A DNA stretch of 64,000 nucleotides from Pleomorphomonas koreensis DSM 23070 (GCF_000425185.1 NZ_AULH01000010.1:62001-126000); one strand, 5' to 3'; counted from the first letter of the stretch, positions 26,391-36,500 are shown. The notes: generated from the sequence alone by a model not told the origin. Numbers and translations: made by a program.

Positions 26391-27887
26391 TCACTGGATG
26401 CTGCGCTTGGGGATGGCGAGCGACATGATCCGCTCCTCAGACAGTTCGTCGCCCGTCAGCTCGCCGGCGATGCGGCCGTCGGCCATCACGTAGACGCGAT
26501 GGCAGAGGCCGATGACCTCGGGCAGTTCGGAGGAGATGACGAGGAGGCCCTTACCCTCCTCGGCCAGCCTATGGATGATGTTGTAGATCTCGGACTTGGC
26601 GCCGACGTCGACGCCGCGCGTCGGTTCGTCGAACACCAGGAAGTCGCAGCCGACGTTGAGCCACTTGGCGAGCACCACCTTCTGCTGGTTGCCGCCGGAC
26701 AGGCTCATCACCGGGTCGGAGAGCTTGCCGAGCTTGATGCGCAGCTGCTCGCGCAGCCTCTGCGTCAGGGTCTGCTCGTAGCCGTGGCGGATGACGCCGA
26801 AGCGCGATACGCCGCCGAGCCGCGACATGGTCATGTTGGCGTCGATGCCCATGGGCAGCACGGCGCCCTGCTCCTTGCGATTCTCCGGCACCAGGCCGAT
26901 GCCCTGGGCCACCGCGTCGGCCGGATGGGCGACCGACACCTTGCGGCCGTTCTTGATCATCTCGCCCTGCTGGTAGCGGGCGAGGCCGAAGATGCATTCG
27001 GCGATCTCGGTGCGGCCGGAGCCGATCAGGCCGGCGAGGCCGACGATCTCGCCCTTGCGGACGACGAGGTCGATGTCCTCGATGACGCCGCGGCGGGTGA
27101 GGCGGCGGATCTCGAACAACGGCTCGCCCTGCGGCGGCAGCTTCTCGGGGAACAGCGACTTCAGCTCGCGGCCGACCATGGCGGTGATGATGTCGTTCTC
27201 GCTGCAGGTAGCGGGATCGAGGTCGCAGACGGTGACGCCGTCCTTCACCACGGTGATGCCGTCGGCGATGCGGAAGATCTCCTCAAGCCGGTGCGAGATG
27301 TAGAGGATGGTGACGCCCTTGGCCTTGAGGCGGCGGAGATTGTCGAACAGAAGGTCGATCTCCGGCGTCGTCAGCACGGCGGTCGGCTCGTCGAGGATCA
27401 GGATGTTGACGTCGCGGGCCAGCGACTTGGTGATCTCGACCATCTGCTGGTAGGCGACGGTGAGGTCGCCGGTGCGGCGGCGCGGATCGATCGGAAAGCC
27501 GAAGGATTTCAGCAGCTCGCCGGCACGGGCGTTGATCGCCTTCCAGTCGACCAGCGGCCGGCCGCGGCCGAGGTCGTCGAGGAAGATGTTCTCGGCCACG
27601 GAGAGGTCCGGCGACAGCGCCAGCTCCTGGTGGACGATGCCGACGCCCTTTTCGCGGCTCTGCTGCGGCGTCTCGAAGTGGACTTCCTCGCCGTCGAGCA
27701 GGATGCGGCCGGCGTCGCGGGTGTAGATGCCGGACAGGATCTTCATCAGCGTCGACTTGCCGGCGCCGTTCTCGCCGACGATCGCGTGGATGGTGCCCTT
27801 CTCGACTTTCAGGTTGAAGTCGGACAGCGCCCGGACGCCGCCGAAGTGCTTCTTCACGCCCTCGATGACGATGGCTGGACTATGCAT
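26391..27887 (-). CDS. sugar ABC transporter ATP-binding protein (RbsA/XylG type)
   Basis: A 498-residue tandem ATPase. The first half has GENGAGKST and a Walker B ILILDEPTA; the second half has the degenerate GLIGSGRTE loop, with signature LSGGNQQK and FDEPTRGVD. This two-domain form is specific to the ribose/xylose import class. ATG 27887 has GGAGGG at good spacing; a GTG start 27 bases upstream is possible. Second gene of the polyol operon. Confidence 0.93.
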   Translation of the reverse strand: MHSPAIVIEGVKKHFGGVRALSDFNLKVEKGTIHAIVGENGAGKSTLMKILSGIYTRDAGRILLDGEEVHFETPQQSREKGVGIVHQELALSPDLSVAENIFLDDLGRGRPLVDWKAINARAGELLKSFGFPIDPRRRTGDLTVAYQQMVEITKSLARDVNILILDEPTAVLTTPEIDLLFDNLRRLKAKGVTILYISHRLEEIFRIADGITVVKDGVTVCDLDPATCSENDIITAMVGRELKSLFPEKLPPQGEPLFEIRRLTRRGVIEDIDLVVRKGEIVGLAGLIGSGRTEIAECIFGLARYQQGEMIKNGRKVSVAHPADAVAQGIGLVPENRKEQGAVLPMGIDANMTMSRLGGVSRFGVIRHGYEQTLTQRLREQLRIKLGKLSDPVMSLSGGNQQKVVLAKWLNVGCDFLVFDEPTRGVDVGAKSEIYNIIHRLAEEGKGLLVISSELPEVIGLCHRVYVMADGRIAGELTGDELSEERIMSLAIPKRSIQ

Positions 27888-27922
27888 GGAAACGACCCTC
27901 CCGTCGTTCGTCACGTGGATTT

Positions 27923-27948
27923 GGGTGGGCAGGATCGCCTGCCCACCC
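27923..27948 (-). other. intra-operon hairpin after binding-protein gene
   Basis: A perfect 11-bp stem (GGGTGGGCAGG 27923-27933 with CCTGCCCACCC 27938-27948) and a 4-base loop directly after the binding-protein stop. No U-tract on the coding strand. Such hairpins often protect binding-protein mRNA and give it higher expression than the downstream ATPase/permease genes. Confidence 0.65.
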
Positions 27949-27957
27949 GGTCCCTGA

Positions 27958-28926
27958 TCAGAAGAGCGACTCGGGGTCGTAATAATCGGCCACGTTGTCC
28001 TTGGTGATCAGCAGCGGCTTGATGTACTCGTAGTTGTTGAAGGTGCGCTTGCCCTCATGATGGGCCTTGATCACCTCGAACACCTTCTCGGTGAGCAGCT
28101 TCGGATTGTTGGAAGCGGTCGCCTGCTGGTCGCCACGCTTGATGGCGTCGAGGGAGAACTTGTAGCCGTCATGGGCGAACACCTTGACGTTCTCCAGCTT
28201 GCCGGCCGCCTTGAGGGCGCGGATGGCGCCGAGCGCCATGTCGTCCATCTCCGAATAGACCATGTTGATCTTGTCGCCCTGGGCGACCAGCGCGTCTTCC
28301 ATGGCCTTCAGGCCGCCCTGCTGGTCCCAGTTGCCCCAGGTCTGGGACAGCACGGTGAAGCTGGTGGCGCCGTAGTCGCGCATCTGGGCTTCCATGACGC
28401 CGGCGATGAAGTTGTCACGCCGCGCCTCGCCGACCAGGTTGCCCTGGTTGCCGGAGATGATCACCGCGTTGATCGGGTTGTTGCCGAACTGCTTGACGGC
28501 GAAATCGCCGATCAGCCGGTTGTTGGCGGCATTGTTGGCCATGACGCGGGTGATGACCGGCGCGTCGAGCGAGATGTCGCTGTCGAGGTCGATGACCGGG
28601 ATGCCCTTCTTGGCAGCCATTTCGGTGATCTTGACGCCGGCCGCCGGGTCCTGCGGGTTGAGGACGAGATAGTCGATGTTCTGCGACAGCATGTCCTCGA
28701 CGTCGGAGACCTGTTTGTCCATGTTGCCGGCGGCGTCGGTGGTGATCAGCTCATAGCCAGCCTTCTCGGCATTGAGCTTCATGTATTCGGTCAGGCCGAC
28801 GAAGAAGGCGCCGTTGAGTGTACGGTTGGCAAAGCCGATCTTCAGGGCTCCCTCGGCACCCGCGGTCGAAGAAAGGCCAAACGTCATCATTGCCGCGGCA
28901 AGCGCAGCGCCCAAGAACCTATTCAT
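27958..28926 (-). CDS. ribose-type periplasmic sugar-binding protein
   Basis: A 322-residue periplasmic binding protein (RbsB/XylF-like, type I fold). Residues 1-24 form a Sec signal peptide ending in STAGA. The mature domain begins LKIGFANRTLNGAFFVGL, and the hinge segment VFAHDGYKFSLDAI is characteristic. GGAGAGAG precedes the ATG. It is first in an operon with ATPase, permease, polyol dehydrogenase and xylulokinase, so its ligand is probably a pentitol or hexitol. Confidence 0.92.
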   Translation of the reverse strand: MNRFLGAALAAAMMTFGLSSTAGAEGALKIGFANRTLNGAFFVGLTEYMKLNAEKAGYELITTDAAGNMDKQVSDVEDMLSQNIDYLVLNPQDPAAGVKITEMAAKKGIPVIDLDSDISLDAPVITRVMANNAANNRLIGDFAVKQFGNNPINAVIISGNQGNLVGEARRDNFIAGVMEAQMRDYGATSFTVLSQTWGNWDQQGGLKAMEDALVAQGDKINMVYSEMDDMALGAIRALKAAGKLENVKVFAHDGYKFSLDAIKRGDQQATASNNPKLLTEKVFEVIKAHHEGKRTFNNYEYIKPLLITKDNVADYYDPESLF

Positions 28927-29535
28927 TTTCTCTCTCCATGAACTTGCTGTATCGGTCGATAGTCTTGGAGTTTCCTCGCGGGACAGGTATGCGACCGATC
29001 CGGGCGGCGTCCTACACTGATGTGTTCTCCCTTGGCTCGCCCGATGACTGATGCTCGCATGGCGGGTCGGCGCTTGCTAAGCATTGGCTGTCGATTATTG
29101 TGCAATTTTTGCAGAGAGACGCTGCGAGGATCCGGGGCGGATAGCGTCGAAAATGCAGAATCTTTCGGTTAACCGTTTGAGTTTTCACGGTCCGGCCGTA
29201 TGCAGACTGCAAAATCGTATCCGAGTGGCGGGTTCCCGCCGTTTTCCCGACGTGTAGAATCCCCTATGCGGTGACGCACTGAAAAGCGTGGCGGCGCTGC
29301 GCTGTGCATCTTTCCCGTTGGAGGAGGGTAAAACTCCTGTTTTTTGCACAGTGCCGGGTGACAGCAGGATTATCGATGTCGTGATGGTCGCGGCAGTGCT
29401 GACCGGGCGGCCGAGGCCGCTCCGATGGCCTCGGCCGCCGGCACAAAAAGAAAGGGAGCGGCGCCCGCGGGCATCCGCTCCCCTCGTTCCGGTCGGACAG
29501 GCGCCGATCGCGACGGCGCCGTCCGCAATGCTGCC
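28927..29535. other. non-coding control region of the polyol operon
   Basis: About 600 bases without a supported gene, containing the upstream region of the binding-protein gene and the terminator of the ferredoxin gene at its right end. A 10-bp palindrome CGGTTAACCG lies at 29166-29175 within AT-richer sequence and could be an operator. A second perfect 13-bp inverted repeat (GGCGGCCGAGGCC with GGCCTCGGCCGCC, about 29407-29440) lies just beyond the ferredoxin terminator. The promoter could not be fixed. Confidence 0.4.
29443..29482 (-). terminator. rho-independent terminator after ferredoxin/coo operon
   Basis: On the minus strand GGGAGCGG (29482-29475) pairs with CCGCTCCC (29461-29454), followed by TTTCTTTTTG. 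It lies 54 bases after the ferredoxin stop and would end the hydrogenase transcript. Confidence 0.75.
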
Positions 29536-29733
29536 TCAGGCGGCGGCCGGCATGCACGAGCCCGACGGGCAGACTTCGGCGCACTGCTGCGTGTCGAAGT
29601 GGCCCTCGCACTCGGTGCACTTCTTGGCGTTGATCGAGTAGACCTTGCCCTTGTGGGTGATCGCCTTGTTGGGGCACTCGTCTTCGCAGGCGCCGCAGGA
29701 GGTGCAGGTTTCGTTGTCGATCATATAGGCCAT
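29536..29733 (-). CDS. 2[4Fe-4S] ferredoxin (FdxN type)
   Basis: A 65-residue electron carrier with two cluster motifs: Cys10-x2-Cys13-x2-Cys16-x3-Cys20-Pro, and Cys39-x2-Cys42-x8-Cys51-x3-Cys55-Pro; the CX2CX8CX3C spacing of the second is typical of bacterial FdxN/Alvin-type ferredoxins. ATG 29733 has GAGGAG eight bases upstream. It follows the hydrogenase large-subunit gene by about 160 bases and probably feeds low-potential electrons to the hydrogenase. It is much too short to be CooF, the four-cluster CO dehydrogenase partner. Confidence 0.93.
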   Translation of the reverse strand: MAYMIDNETCTSCGACEDECPNKAITHKGKVYSINAKKCTECEGHFDTQQCAEVCPSGSCMPAAA

Positions 29734-29892
29734 GGGTGTCACTCCTCTTGGTTGTCAACGGAGCCGCGTGTCCGTTTCTTGTTGCGGCCCCGGTCTCGGG
29801 TCGCCGGAGCAAGCGGTTGGCGCCCTTGCTCTCGGCTCAAGTGTTGGCGGTTTCGCCCGATCCGGAAAGTCTGCAACTTTCCGGATGGACCT

Positions 29893-30993
29893 TTAGCGCT
29901 CCGTGCAGGAGAGGCAGGGGTCGATGCTGTTGACGATCATGGCGATGTCCGCGACCTTGGCATCCTGCAGCATGAAGCGCAGGCCGTCCCAGTTCATGAA
30001 GGTCGGCACGCGCCACTTGACGCGCTCGGGCTGCGGCGTGTCGTTGGTGCGCAGGTAGTAGATCACCTCGCCGCGCGGCGCCTCGCTGCGGGTCACCGCC
30101 TGGCCCGGCGGGATGTCGGGCCGGTCGTTGATGTTGACCGGGCCGCCCGGCAGGTCGCGCAGGCAGACGCGCAACAGGTCGATCGACGTCAGGATCTCTT
30201 CCAGGCGGACCATGGCGCGCGACCAGACGTCGCCGTCGGTGGCGCCGTGCACCACCAGCGGCAGCCGGTCGTAGGCGGCATAGGGCGCCTCGCGGCGCAC
30301 GTCGTAGTCGACGCCGGAAGCGCGGGCCACCGGGCCGACGACGCCGCAGGTGATGGCGTCGGCGTGGGTGAGCACGCCCACGCCCTTGGTGCGGCGGAGG
30401 ATGGCGCCATTGGTCTTGAAGGTCTTGATGAAGTCCTGGACCTCGACCTCGATCTTGGCGAGGGCGCCCTTGATGTAGGCGATCGACTTGTCGTCGAGGT
30501 CGTAGCGGACGCCGCCGATGCACATGGCGCCGATGTCCTGGCGGTTGCCGAAGATCGATTCCAGCATGTCCTGGCCGATCTCGCGCACCTGCATCATGTG
30601 CATGAAATAGGTCTCGTAGCCGACCAGGTGCACCAGGAGGGCGACGTTGAACAGATGCGAGGTGATGCGCTTCATCTCGTCGGCGACGGTGCGCAGATAG
30701 ATGCCGCGCTCGGGCACCTCGATGCCGGCGATCTTCTCGGCCGCCATGGCGAAGGTCTGCGGGTGGCTGTTGGAGCACAGCGAGCAGATGCGCTCGGTCA
30801 GCACCACGTTCTGGTACATCGAGCGCTTGGTGGTCAGGTACTCGATGCCGCGGTGGGCGTGGCCGGCGTTGATGTCGACGTGGCTGACGGTTTCGCCCTG
30901 CACGTCGATCTTGAAGTACATCGGCTCCTCGAGGGCCACGTGCAGCGGGCCGACGGGGATGCTGAAGGTCTCGGGGACGTTGTGCGTGCTCAT
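29893..30993 (-). CDS. cooH: group 4 [NiFe] hydrogenase large subunit, CooH-like
   Basis: The 366-residue catalytic subunit, related to NuoD. Both Ni-Fe ligand motifs are present: Cys70-x2-Cys73 (RICSLC) and Cys360-x2-Cys363 (DPCLSC), so it is an active hydrogenase, not a complex I homologue. Only three residues follow the last Cys, so no C-terminal peptide needs removal, as known for CooH. Its start overlaps the CooU-like stop (ATGA). It is the sixth gene of a cooMKLXUH-ordered operon and sits on the cytoplasmic side of a proton- or sodium-translocating membrane complex that evolves H2 from reduced ferredoxin. Confidence 0.88.
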   Translation of the reverse strand: MSTHNVPETFSIPVGPLHVALEEPMYFKIDVQGETVSHVDINAGHAHRGIEYLTTKRSMYQNVVLTERICSLCSNSHPQTFAMAAEKIAGIEVPERGIYLRTVADEMKRITSHLFNVALLVHLVGYETYFMHMMQVREIGQDMLESIFGNRQDIGAMCIGGVRYDLDDKSIAYIKGALAKIEVEVQDFIKTFKTNGAILRRTKGVGVLTHADAITCGVVGPVARASGVDYDVRREAPYAAYDRLPLVVHGATDGDVWSRAMVRLEEILTSIDLLRVCLRDLPGGPVNINDRPDIPPGQAVTRSEAPRGEVIYYLRTNDTPQPERVKWRVPTFMNWDGLRFMLQDAKVADIAMIVNSIDPCLSCTER

Positions 30994-31619
30994 GCTGCAC
31001 CCTTCTTTCCGGCGAGGAGCCGTTCCCACAGCCCCTTGGTGCTGGCGGCGTTGACCAGCGTCGAGAACGGAACCAGCCGTTCGAGGACGGCGCCGTCGAC
31101 GGAAGCGTCGAGGAACAGGCGGCGCGGATCGGGGTGTCCGGTCACGGCGACGGCGTAGAGTTCCATCATCTCGCGCTCGTGCCAGTCGGCGTTGCGGAAC
31201 AGCGGCGTCAGCGACGGGATGCCGCCGCCCTGCGGCACGTAGGCGATGACGGTGAGCGCGTCGCCGGCGATGTCGAAGTGATAGTCGATCTCGTAGGAGG
31301 TGCCGTCGAGCGGCGTGCCGCCGAACGACTTCGGCGTCTCTTTCGGCGCCGCCTCGGCCTTCTCCTCGCCGTCCTCGCTATCGTCGTCGTCCTCGTCTTC
31401 CTCCTCCTCCTCGGGGGCGGAAGGCATGGTGCAGGTGATCATCGACAGGCGGGCGCCGAGGTCCTTCAGCAGCGCGGCGACCGGCGACAGGTCGGCGGCG
31501 GCGGCGAGGCCGCACCAGGCGACGGTGACGCCGTAACTGTCGGTTTCCGCCGAGAACTCGACGCCGGCCGGGGCCGCGGCGGCGAGGCGGGCTTCCAGGT
31601 CCTGAGGCAGACGGCTCAT
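30990..31619 (-). CDS. cooU: hydrogenase subunit, CooU-like (NuoC family) with acidic insert
   Basis: A 209-residue NuoC/HycE-N-terminal type subunit, recognisable by the C-terminal WHEREMMELYAVAVTGHPDPRRLFLD segment. Residues 69-90 form a strongly acidic run rich in Glu and Asp (22 positions, mostly E/D) followed by a Lys/Pro linker, which splits the domain and is unusual for the family. It overlaps the genes on both sides by 4 bases. It bridges the large subunit to the rest of the hydrophilic arm. Confidence 0.82.
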   Translation of the reverse strand: MSRLPQDLEARLAAAAPAGVEFSAETDSYGVTVAWCGLAAAADLSPVAALLKDLGARLSMITCTMPSAPEEEEEDEDDDDSEDGEEKAEAAPKETPKSFGGTPLDGTSYEIDYHFDIAGDALTVIAYVPQGGGIPSLTPLFRNADWHEREMMELYAVAVTGHPDPRRLFLDASVDGAVLERLVPFSTLVNAASTKGLWERLLAGKKGAA

Positions 31620-32119
31620 GACGGCACCTTCCGGTTCTTGAGATACTTGGCGCGGCACTTGGGGCAGCGGGCGCGCAGTTCGGCGTATTCGGCGTCGCTG
31701 AGCGGCGGCTTGGCGTTCTTGATCACCGGTGCCGTGTTGAGCGCCGTGGCGCCGCAGTCGGCGCATTTCTGGTTGGGGATCAGGCCATGCTCGACCATCT
31801 CGAACTTGTCGGCGTTGACGTGGGTGAGGTCCCAGTCGTTGGTCTGGTGGATGGCGTCGGTCGGGCAGTAGAACTCGCAGTTGCCGCAGAAGACGCAGGT
31901 GTTGTGCCAGCAGTCGAAGGTCATGCCATCGGGCGTCTTGGCGAAGCGGATGGCGTTCGCCGGGCAGACGCGCTCGCAGATGCGGCAGCCCTCGCAGCTC
32001 TCCGCCTTGAATTCGATGCGGCCGCGCAGGCGCTCGGGCGTGAAGGCCGGGCCGAGCGGGAAGGCCTCGGTCTGCGGGCCCTGCCTGAGGTTGCGGGCGA
32101 AAATCGTCAGGAAGTTCAT
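31616..32119 (-). CDS. cooX: hydrogenase iron-sulfur subunit, CooX-like (NuoI/HycF family)
   Basis: A 167-residue polyferredoxin-like subunit with two [4Fe-4S] motifs (Cys42/45/48/52 and Cys75/78/81/85). Its C-terminal third has two further CxxC pairs (Cys119/122 and Cys152/155), a rubredoxin- or zinc-ribbon-like tail. ATG 32119 follows AGGAAAGG. It relays electrons between ferredoxin and the small subunit. Confidence 0.86.
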   Translation of the reverse strand: MNFLTIFARNLRQGPQTEAFPLGPAFTPERLRGRIEFKAESCEGCRICERVCPANAIRFAKTPDGMTFDCWHNTCVFCGNCEFYCPTDAIHQTNDWDLTHVNADKFEMVEHGLIPNQKCADCGATALNTAPVIKNAKPPLSDAEYAELRARCPKCRAKYLKNRKVPS

Positions 32120-32133
32120 CTTTCGGCCTTTCC

Positions 32134-32571
32134 TCAGAGACGCTCGCGCCAGATTTCGATGGCCTTGGCCACGCCGGCGATGATCGCCTGCGGCCGCGGC
32201 GGACAGCCGGGCACGTTGACGTCGATCGGGATATACTGGTCGATCGGCGCCAGCACGGCGTAGCTCTCGCGGAAGATGCCGCCGGAGATCGGACAGACGC
32301 CGACCGCCACCGTCACCTTCGGCTCGGGGATCTCGTCGAACATGCGCAGCACGGCGTCTTTCACGCGCACCGTCAGCGGGCCGGAGATCAGCACGATATC
32401 GGCGTGCTTGGGGCTGCCGCAATACTGGCAGCCGAGCCGCTCGACGTCGTAGCGCGGGATCAGCGCGGTGGTCGCCATCTCCACGTCGCAGCCGTTGCAG
32501 GAGCCGGCGTTGATGCGGTAGAGCCAGGGCGACCGCGTGGCGATCTTCTTGAAATCGGGTATCAGGCCCAT
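32134..32571 (-). CDS. cooL: [NiFe] hydrogenase small subunit, CooL-like (NuoB family)
   Basis: A 145-residue small subunit carrying the proximal [4Fe-4S] cluster, with ligands Cys25 and Cys28 (GSCNGCD), Cys93 (GVCPISGG) and Cys123 (PGCPPRP). The CNGCD form marks group 4 hydrogenases as opposed to the CCxxE of NuoB. An extra Cys48-x2-Cys51 pair is present. The gene starts 10 bases after the NuoH-like gene ends. Confidence 0.9.
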   Translation of the reverse strand: MGLIPDFKKIATRSPWLYRINAGSCNGCDVEMATTALIPRYDVERLGCQYCGSPKHADIVLISGPLTVRVKDAVLRMFDEIPEPKVTVAVGVCPISGGIFRESYAVLAPIDQYIPIDVNVPGCPPRPQAIIAGVAKAIEIWRERL

Positions 32572-32581
32572 CTAGCCCTCC

Positions 32582-33541
32582 TCAGACCACGACGACGACC
32601 GCCAGGCTCGCCACGGCGAGCAGCAGGGGCCACTTCAGAAAGAACACGAAGGCCTGGTCGATGCGCATGCGGCCGGTGGAGAGGCGCACCACGGTGATGC
32701 CGATCAGCATCAGCACGGCCATCTTGATCAGCCAGACCAGGAGGCCGCCGACCAGGCTCTCGGGAGCGAGGGGGAAGAACAGGGCGATGCCGAGACCCAG
32801 CACCACCACCTTCTTCACCGCCGACATCACCTTGAACAGCGCCAGCGTGGGGCCGGAATACTCGATGATCGGGCCTTCCAGCACTTCCGTTTCGGCCTCC
32901 GGGATGTCGAAGGGCACGATGCCGAGGTTGGCCGGGTAGAAGAAGCAGAAGGCGGCGACGGCCGGCCACATCACCGGATCGAACAGGAAGGCGCCGTGCG
33001 TCTGCTGGTAGGCGATGATGTCGTTGAGCGAGAAGGTGGCCCAGCCGCCCATCCCCATGCCGGTGCGGATGGCGACGGCGGCGGCGATCAGCACCAGCGG
33101 ACCCTCGTAGGCGATCATCAGCGCCATCTCGCGGGAGAAGCCGATGGCGCCGTAGGGCGAGCCGGAGGCCGAGCCGGCGATCATCAGCACGATGCCGGGG
33201 ATCATCAGGAGGTAGAGCAGCACCAGGAGGTTGCCGATGGCGGCGTCCGGCGCATAGACCGAGGTGATCGGCACCAGGGCGGCGGCGATCAGCATGGAGA
33301 CGACGCCGACCAGCGGCGTGTAGAGGAACACCGTCTCGTTGGCGGCGGCCGGCACCATGGTGCGCTTGAAGCCGAGCTTGATGATGTCGAAGAACGGCTG
33401 CATCAGCGGCGGCCCGACGCGGCTTTGCAGCCGGGCGGCGACGCGGCGGTCGACGCCCTTCAGGGCAAGGCCGAGGGCAAGGGCGAACACTCCACCGGGG
33501 AAGAGGAGCACCGCCAGCAGGATAGCGATCTGGTTGGACAT
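32582..33541 (-). CDS. cooK: hydrogenase membrane subunit, CooK-like (NuoH/HycD family)
   Basis: A 319-residue membrane subunit with about eight hydrophobic helices and the conserved cytoplasmic loops ARLQSRVGPP (near residue 36) and FDIPEAETEVLEGPIIEYSG (near residue 210), which in this family form the interface with the small subunit and carry acidic residues for ion translocation. It lies 16 bases downstream of the CooM-like gene. Confidence 0.9.
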   Translation of the reverse strand: MSNQIAILLAVLLFPGGVFALALGLALKGVDRRVAARLQSRVGPPLMQPFFDIIKLGFKRTMVPAAANETVFLYTPLVGVVSMLIAAALVPITSVYAPDAAIGNLLVLLYLLMIPGIVLMIAGSASGSPYGAIGFSREMALMIAYEGPLVLIAAAVAIRTGMGMGGWATFSLNDIIAYQQTHGAFLFDPVMWPAVAAFCFFYPANLGIVPFDIPEAETEVLEGPIIEYSGPTLALFKVMSAVKKVVVLGLGIALFFPLAPESLVGGLLVWLIKMAVLMLIGITVVRLSTGRMRIDQAFVFFLKWPLLLAVASLAVVVVV

Positions 33542-33557
33542 TTTCTCTCCTCTCCCG

Positions 33558-36500
33558 TCAGTGCTGCTCGCCGGCCTTGGCCGGCTTGGCCTTCGGCAGG
33601 CGGGGCGCCAAGAGGCCGCGGATGGCAGCGGTCGGGGACTCGAACAGGTTGACGGCGCCGACGCGGCCGCCGGCTTCCGGCAGGAAGTCGTTGGGCGTGG
33701 CGCCGGAGAAGTGCAGCTCGCTCCGCTTGATGCCGCGATGGGCGAGGCGCATCCAGGGGATGAACAGCGCCGCGACGATCAGCGTGATCAGGCTGAGGGC
33801 CAGCGGGCTCCAGCCGCCGGCGCCCGGCAGCGGGCCGAAGAGCGAGGCGTCGATCGGCGTGAAGCCGAGTTCGGCCTGCATCTGGGCGATCGGCACCAGC
33901 GCGAGGCCCGGGAAGAAGCCGAGCAGCACGCTTGCCGCCACCAGCACGCCCATCGGCAGCAGCATGGACAGCGGCGCTTCCTCGGCCTGAAGGGCCCTCT
34001 GCGTCGGCGCGCCCATGAAGGCGGCGTGGGCGAACTTCAGAATGGCGGCCAGCGTGAACAGCGACGACACCATGGCGCCGGCACCCAGCGCCCAGTGGCC
34101 GCTCTCGAAGGCCGCCGAGAAGATCATCCACTTCGAGGAGAAGCCGTTCAGCGGCGGCACGCCGGCCAGCGACAGGCCGGCGAACAGGAAGAAGCCGAAG
34201 GTGATCGGCATCTTGCGGCCAAGGCCGCCCAGTTCGTCGAGCTGGCTGGCATGGCTCTTGACCATGACGGCGCCGGCGACGAGGAACAGCGTGTCCTTCA
34301 GGAACATGTGGTTGACGAAGTGGAACAGGCCGCCGGCGACGCCGAGCGAGGTGCCGAGGCAGATGGCCATCAGCACGTAGCCGAGCTGGCTGACGGTGGA
34401 GTAGATCAGCAACAGCTTGATGCCGTTCTGAACCACCGCCATGGCGCCGGCGTAGACGACGGTGATGCCGGCGATGACGGCGATGATGTCGATCAGCGCC
34501 GGAACGCCGCCGATCTCGCCGCCGAGGCGCAGGAACACCGCGCTGCCGCCGAACAGGCTGAACAGCTTGAGGACGCCCCACGGGCCGGACTTCAGCAGCA
34601 CGGCCGAGATGTAGCCGGACACCGGCGTCGGCGCGAGAGCCGGGTGCATCTGCACGTCGATGCGGACGGGCAGCATGGCGGCCTTCATGACGAGGCCGAT
34701 GAACACCGGCACGATGCCGAGCGCCAGCGTGCCGAGCGGCATGGTCAGCGCCTCTCGGCCGATGCCGACCAGGTCGAAGGTGCCGGCATGGGCGGCGAGC
34801 ACGGTGACGCCGAGGAACATGAAGGAGGCGCCGACGGTGTTGAAGAAGAAGTACTTGAAGCCTTCCCGCCGTGCCTCGTCGTTTTCCTCGTGGATGATGG
34901 CAACCCAGAGGGCCCAGCTCGACATCAGCTCCCAGAAGCCGAAGAAGGTGAAGATGTCCCTGGCCGCCGTCATGCCCAGGAGACCGGCGATCATCACCGC
35001 GAAGGCGGCATAGAAGCGCGGCTGGGCATGGTTGTGGGCGAGATAGGCGGTGGCGTGCAGCATGTTGAGCGCGCCGACGCCGGCGATCAGCACCGCGAAC
35101 CAGAAGGACAGCGTATCGTAGGCCGGCGCGGTGAAGATCACCGCCAGGAAGGCGGCGACTAGCACGGCGACGGCAAGATAGCCGGCCTGGGCGACCGACT
35201 TGCGGCCGACCAGCCACACCGCCGCAGCGCCGAGGAAGGCGATGACGGCGGGCAGCGTCCAGTGCATGACGAGGCTGGGCAGCACCGCCGCGGCAAGACC
35301 GCTGCGGGCGGCCACCTCGGCGCCGACGGCACCGACGAGATCGAGCTGGAACGACGGCAGGACGCCGCCGAACAGGATGGCGGCGGCCAGCACGCCGACG
35401 GCCACCAGCATGGTGACCGGGGCTTCCTTGACGCCGGCCTCGCCCTTCCAGGGACGGAAGAACAGCATGCCGACGACGCGGAGATAATAGACGACGGCGA
35501 TGATGCCGCCGACCAAGAGGCCGATGGCCACTTCGTAGTGGCCGGCATCGGCCGCCGCGTAGACCATCAGGAACTTCGAGACGAAGCCGGAGAAGGGCGG
35601 CAGGCCCATGATCGCCACGGTGGCGAGGGCGTAGCAGCCGGCGGTGAACGGCATGACGCGGCCGACACCGGCGAGGTCGGCGATGTTGCGCCGGCCGGTC
35701 TGCATGATGAAGGCGCCGGCGGCGAAGAACAGCAGCGTCTTCATCACGGCGTGGTTCATGACGTGCAGCAGGCTGGCGTCGGTGGCCAGCGCCGTGCCGA
35801 TGCCGAGCACCGCGACGATCTCGCCGATCTGGGCGAGCGTCGAGAAGGCCAGCATCCGCTTGATTTCGGTTTCAAAGAGGGCGCGGATCTCGCCGTAGAG
35901 AAGGGTGATCAGGCCGAGGCCGATCAGCACCACCTCGAGGCTGAGCCCCCAGCCGGTGAAGGTGGAGAGCGCCGGCACGCCGATGACGATGAACAGCACC
36001 TTGACCATGCCGAACACGCCGGCCTTGGTCAGGATGCCCGACAGCGGACCGGAGATCGACGACGGCGCCGCCGGATGGGCGATCGGCAGCCAGCTGTGCA
36101 GCGGCCAGACGCCCGCCTTCACCGCGAAACCGGCGAAGAAGCAGAGCGCGATGACCAGACCGGCCAGCGGCGAAATGGTGCCGACTTTCTCGGCCAGCGT
36201 CGCGAACTCGAAGGAGCCGATCTCGGCGTGGGTGAGCAGGATGCCGAAGTGCATCAGATAGGCGCCGGAGGCGCACATCATGAAGTAGATGAGGCCGGCG
36301 CGCAGCGACTTCTGGGTCTGCTCGTGGATGACCAGGAAGTAGGAGGTCCAGGTCATCAGCTCCCAGTAGACGTAGAAGTTGCCCATCTCGTGCGCGGTGG
36401 TCAGGCCGAGCAGCGAGCCGATCATCAGGAAGGCGAAGAAGTAGTAGCGGTTGGTCCACTCGGCGCGGGCCATGTAGCCGATCGAGTAGACGACCATCAC

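Noticed and set aside
29310-29355. Plus-strand hairpin AGGAG...CTCCT followed by TTTTTT near 29320-29345
   Set aside because: Only a 5-bp stem and no plus-strand gene upstream to terminate.
29536-29733. Ferredoxin read as CooF
   Set aside because: Only 65 residues with two clusters; CooF is about 190 residues with four.
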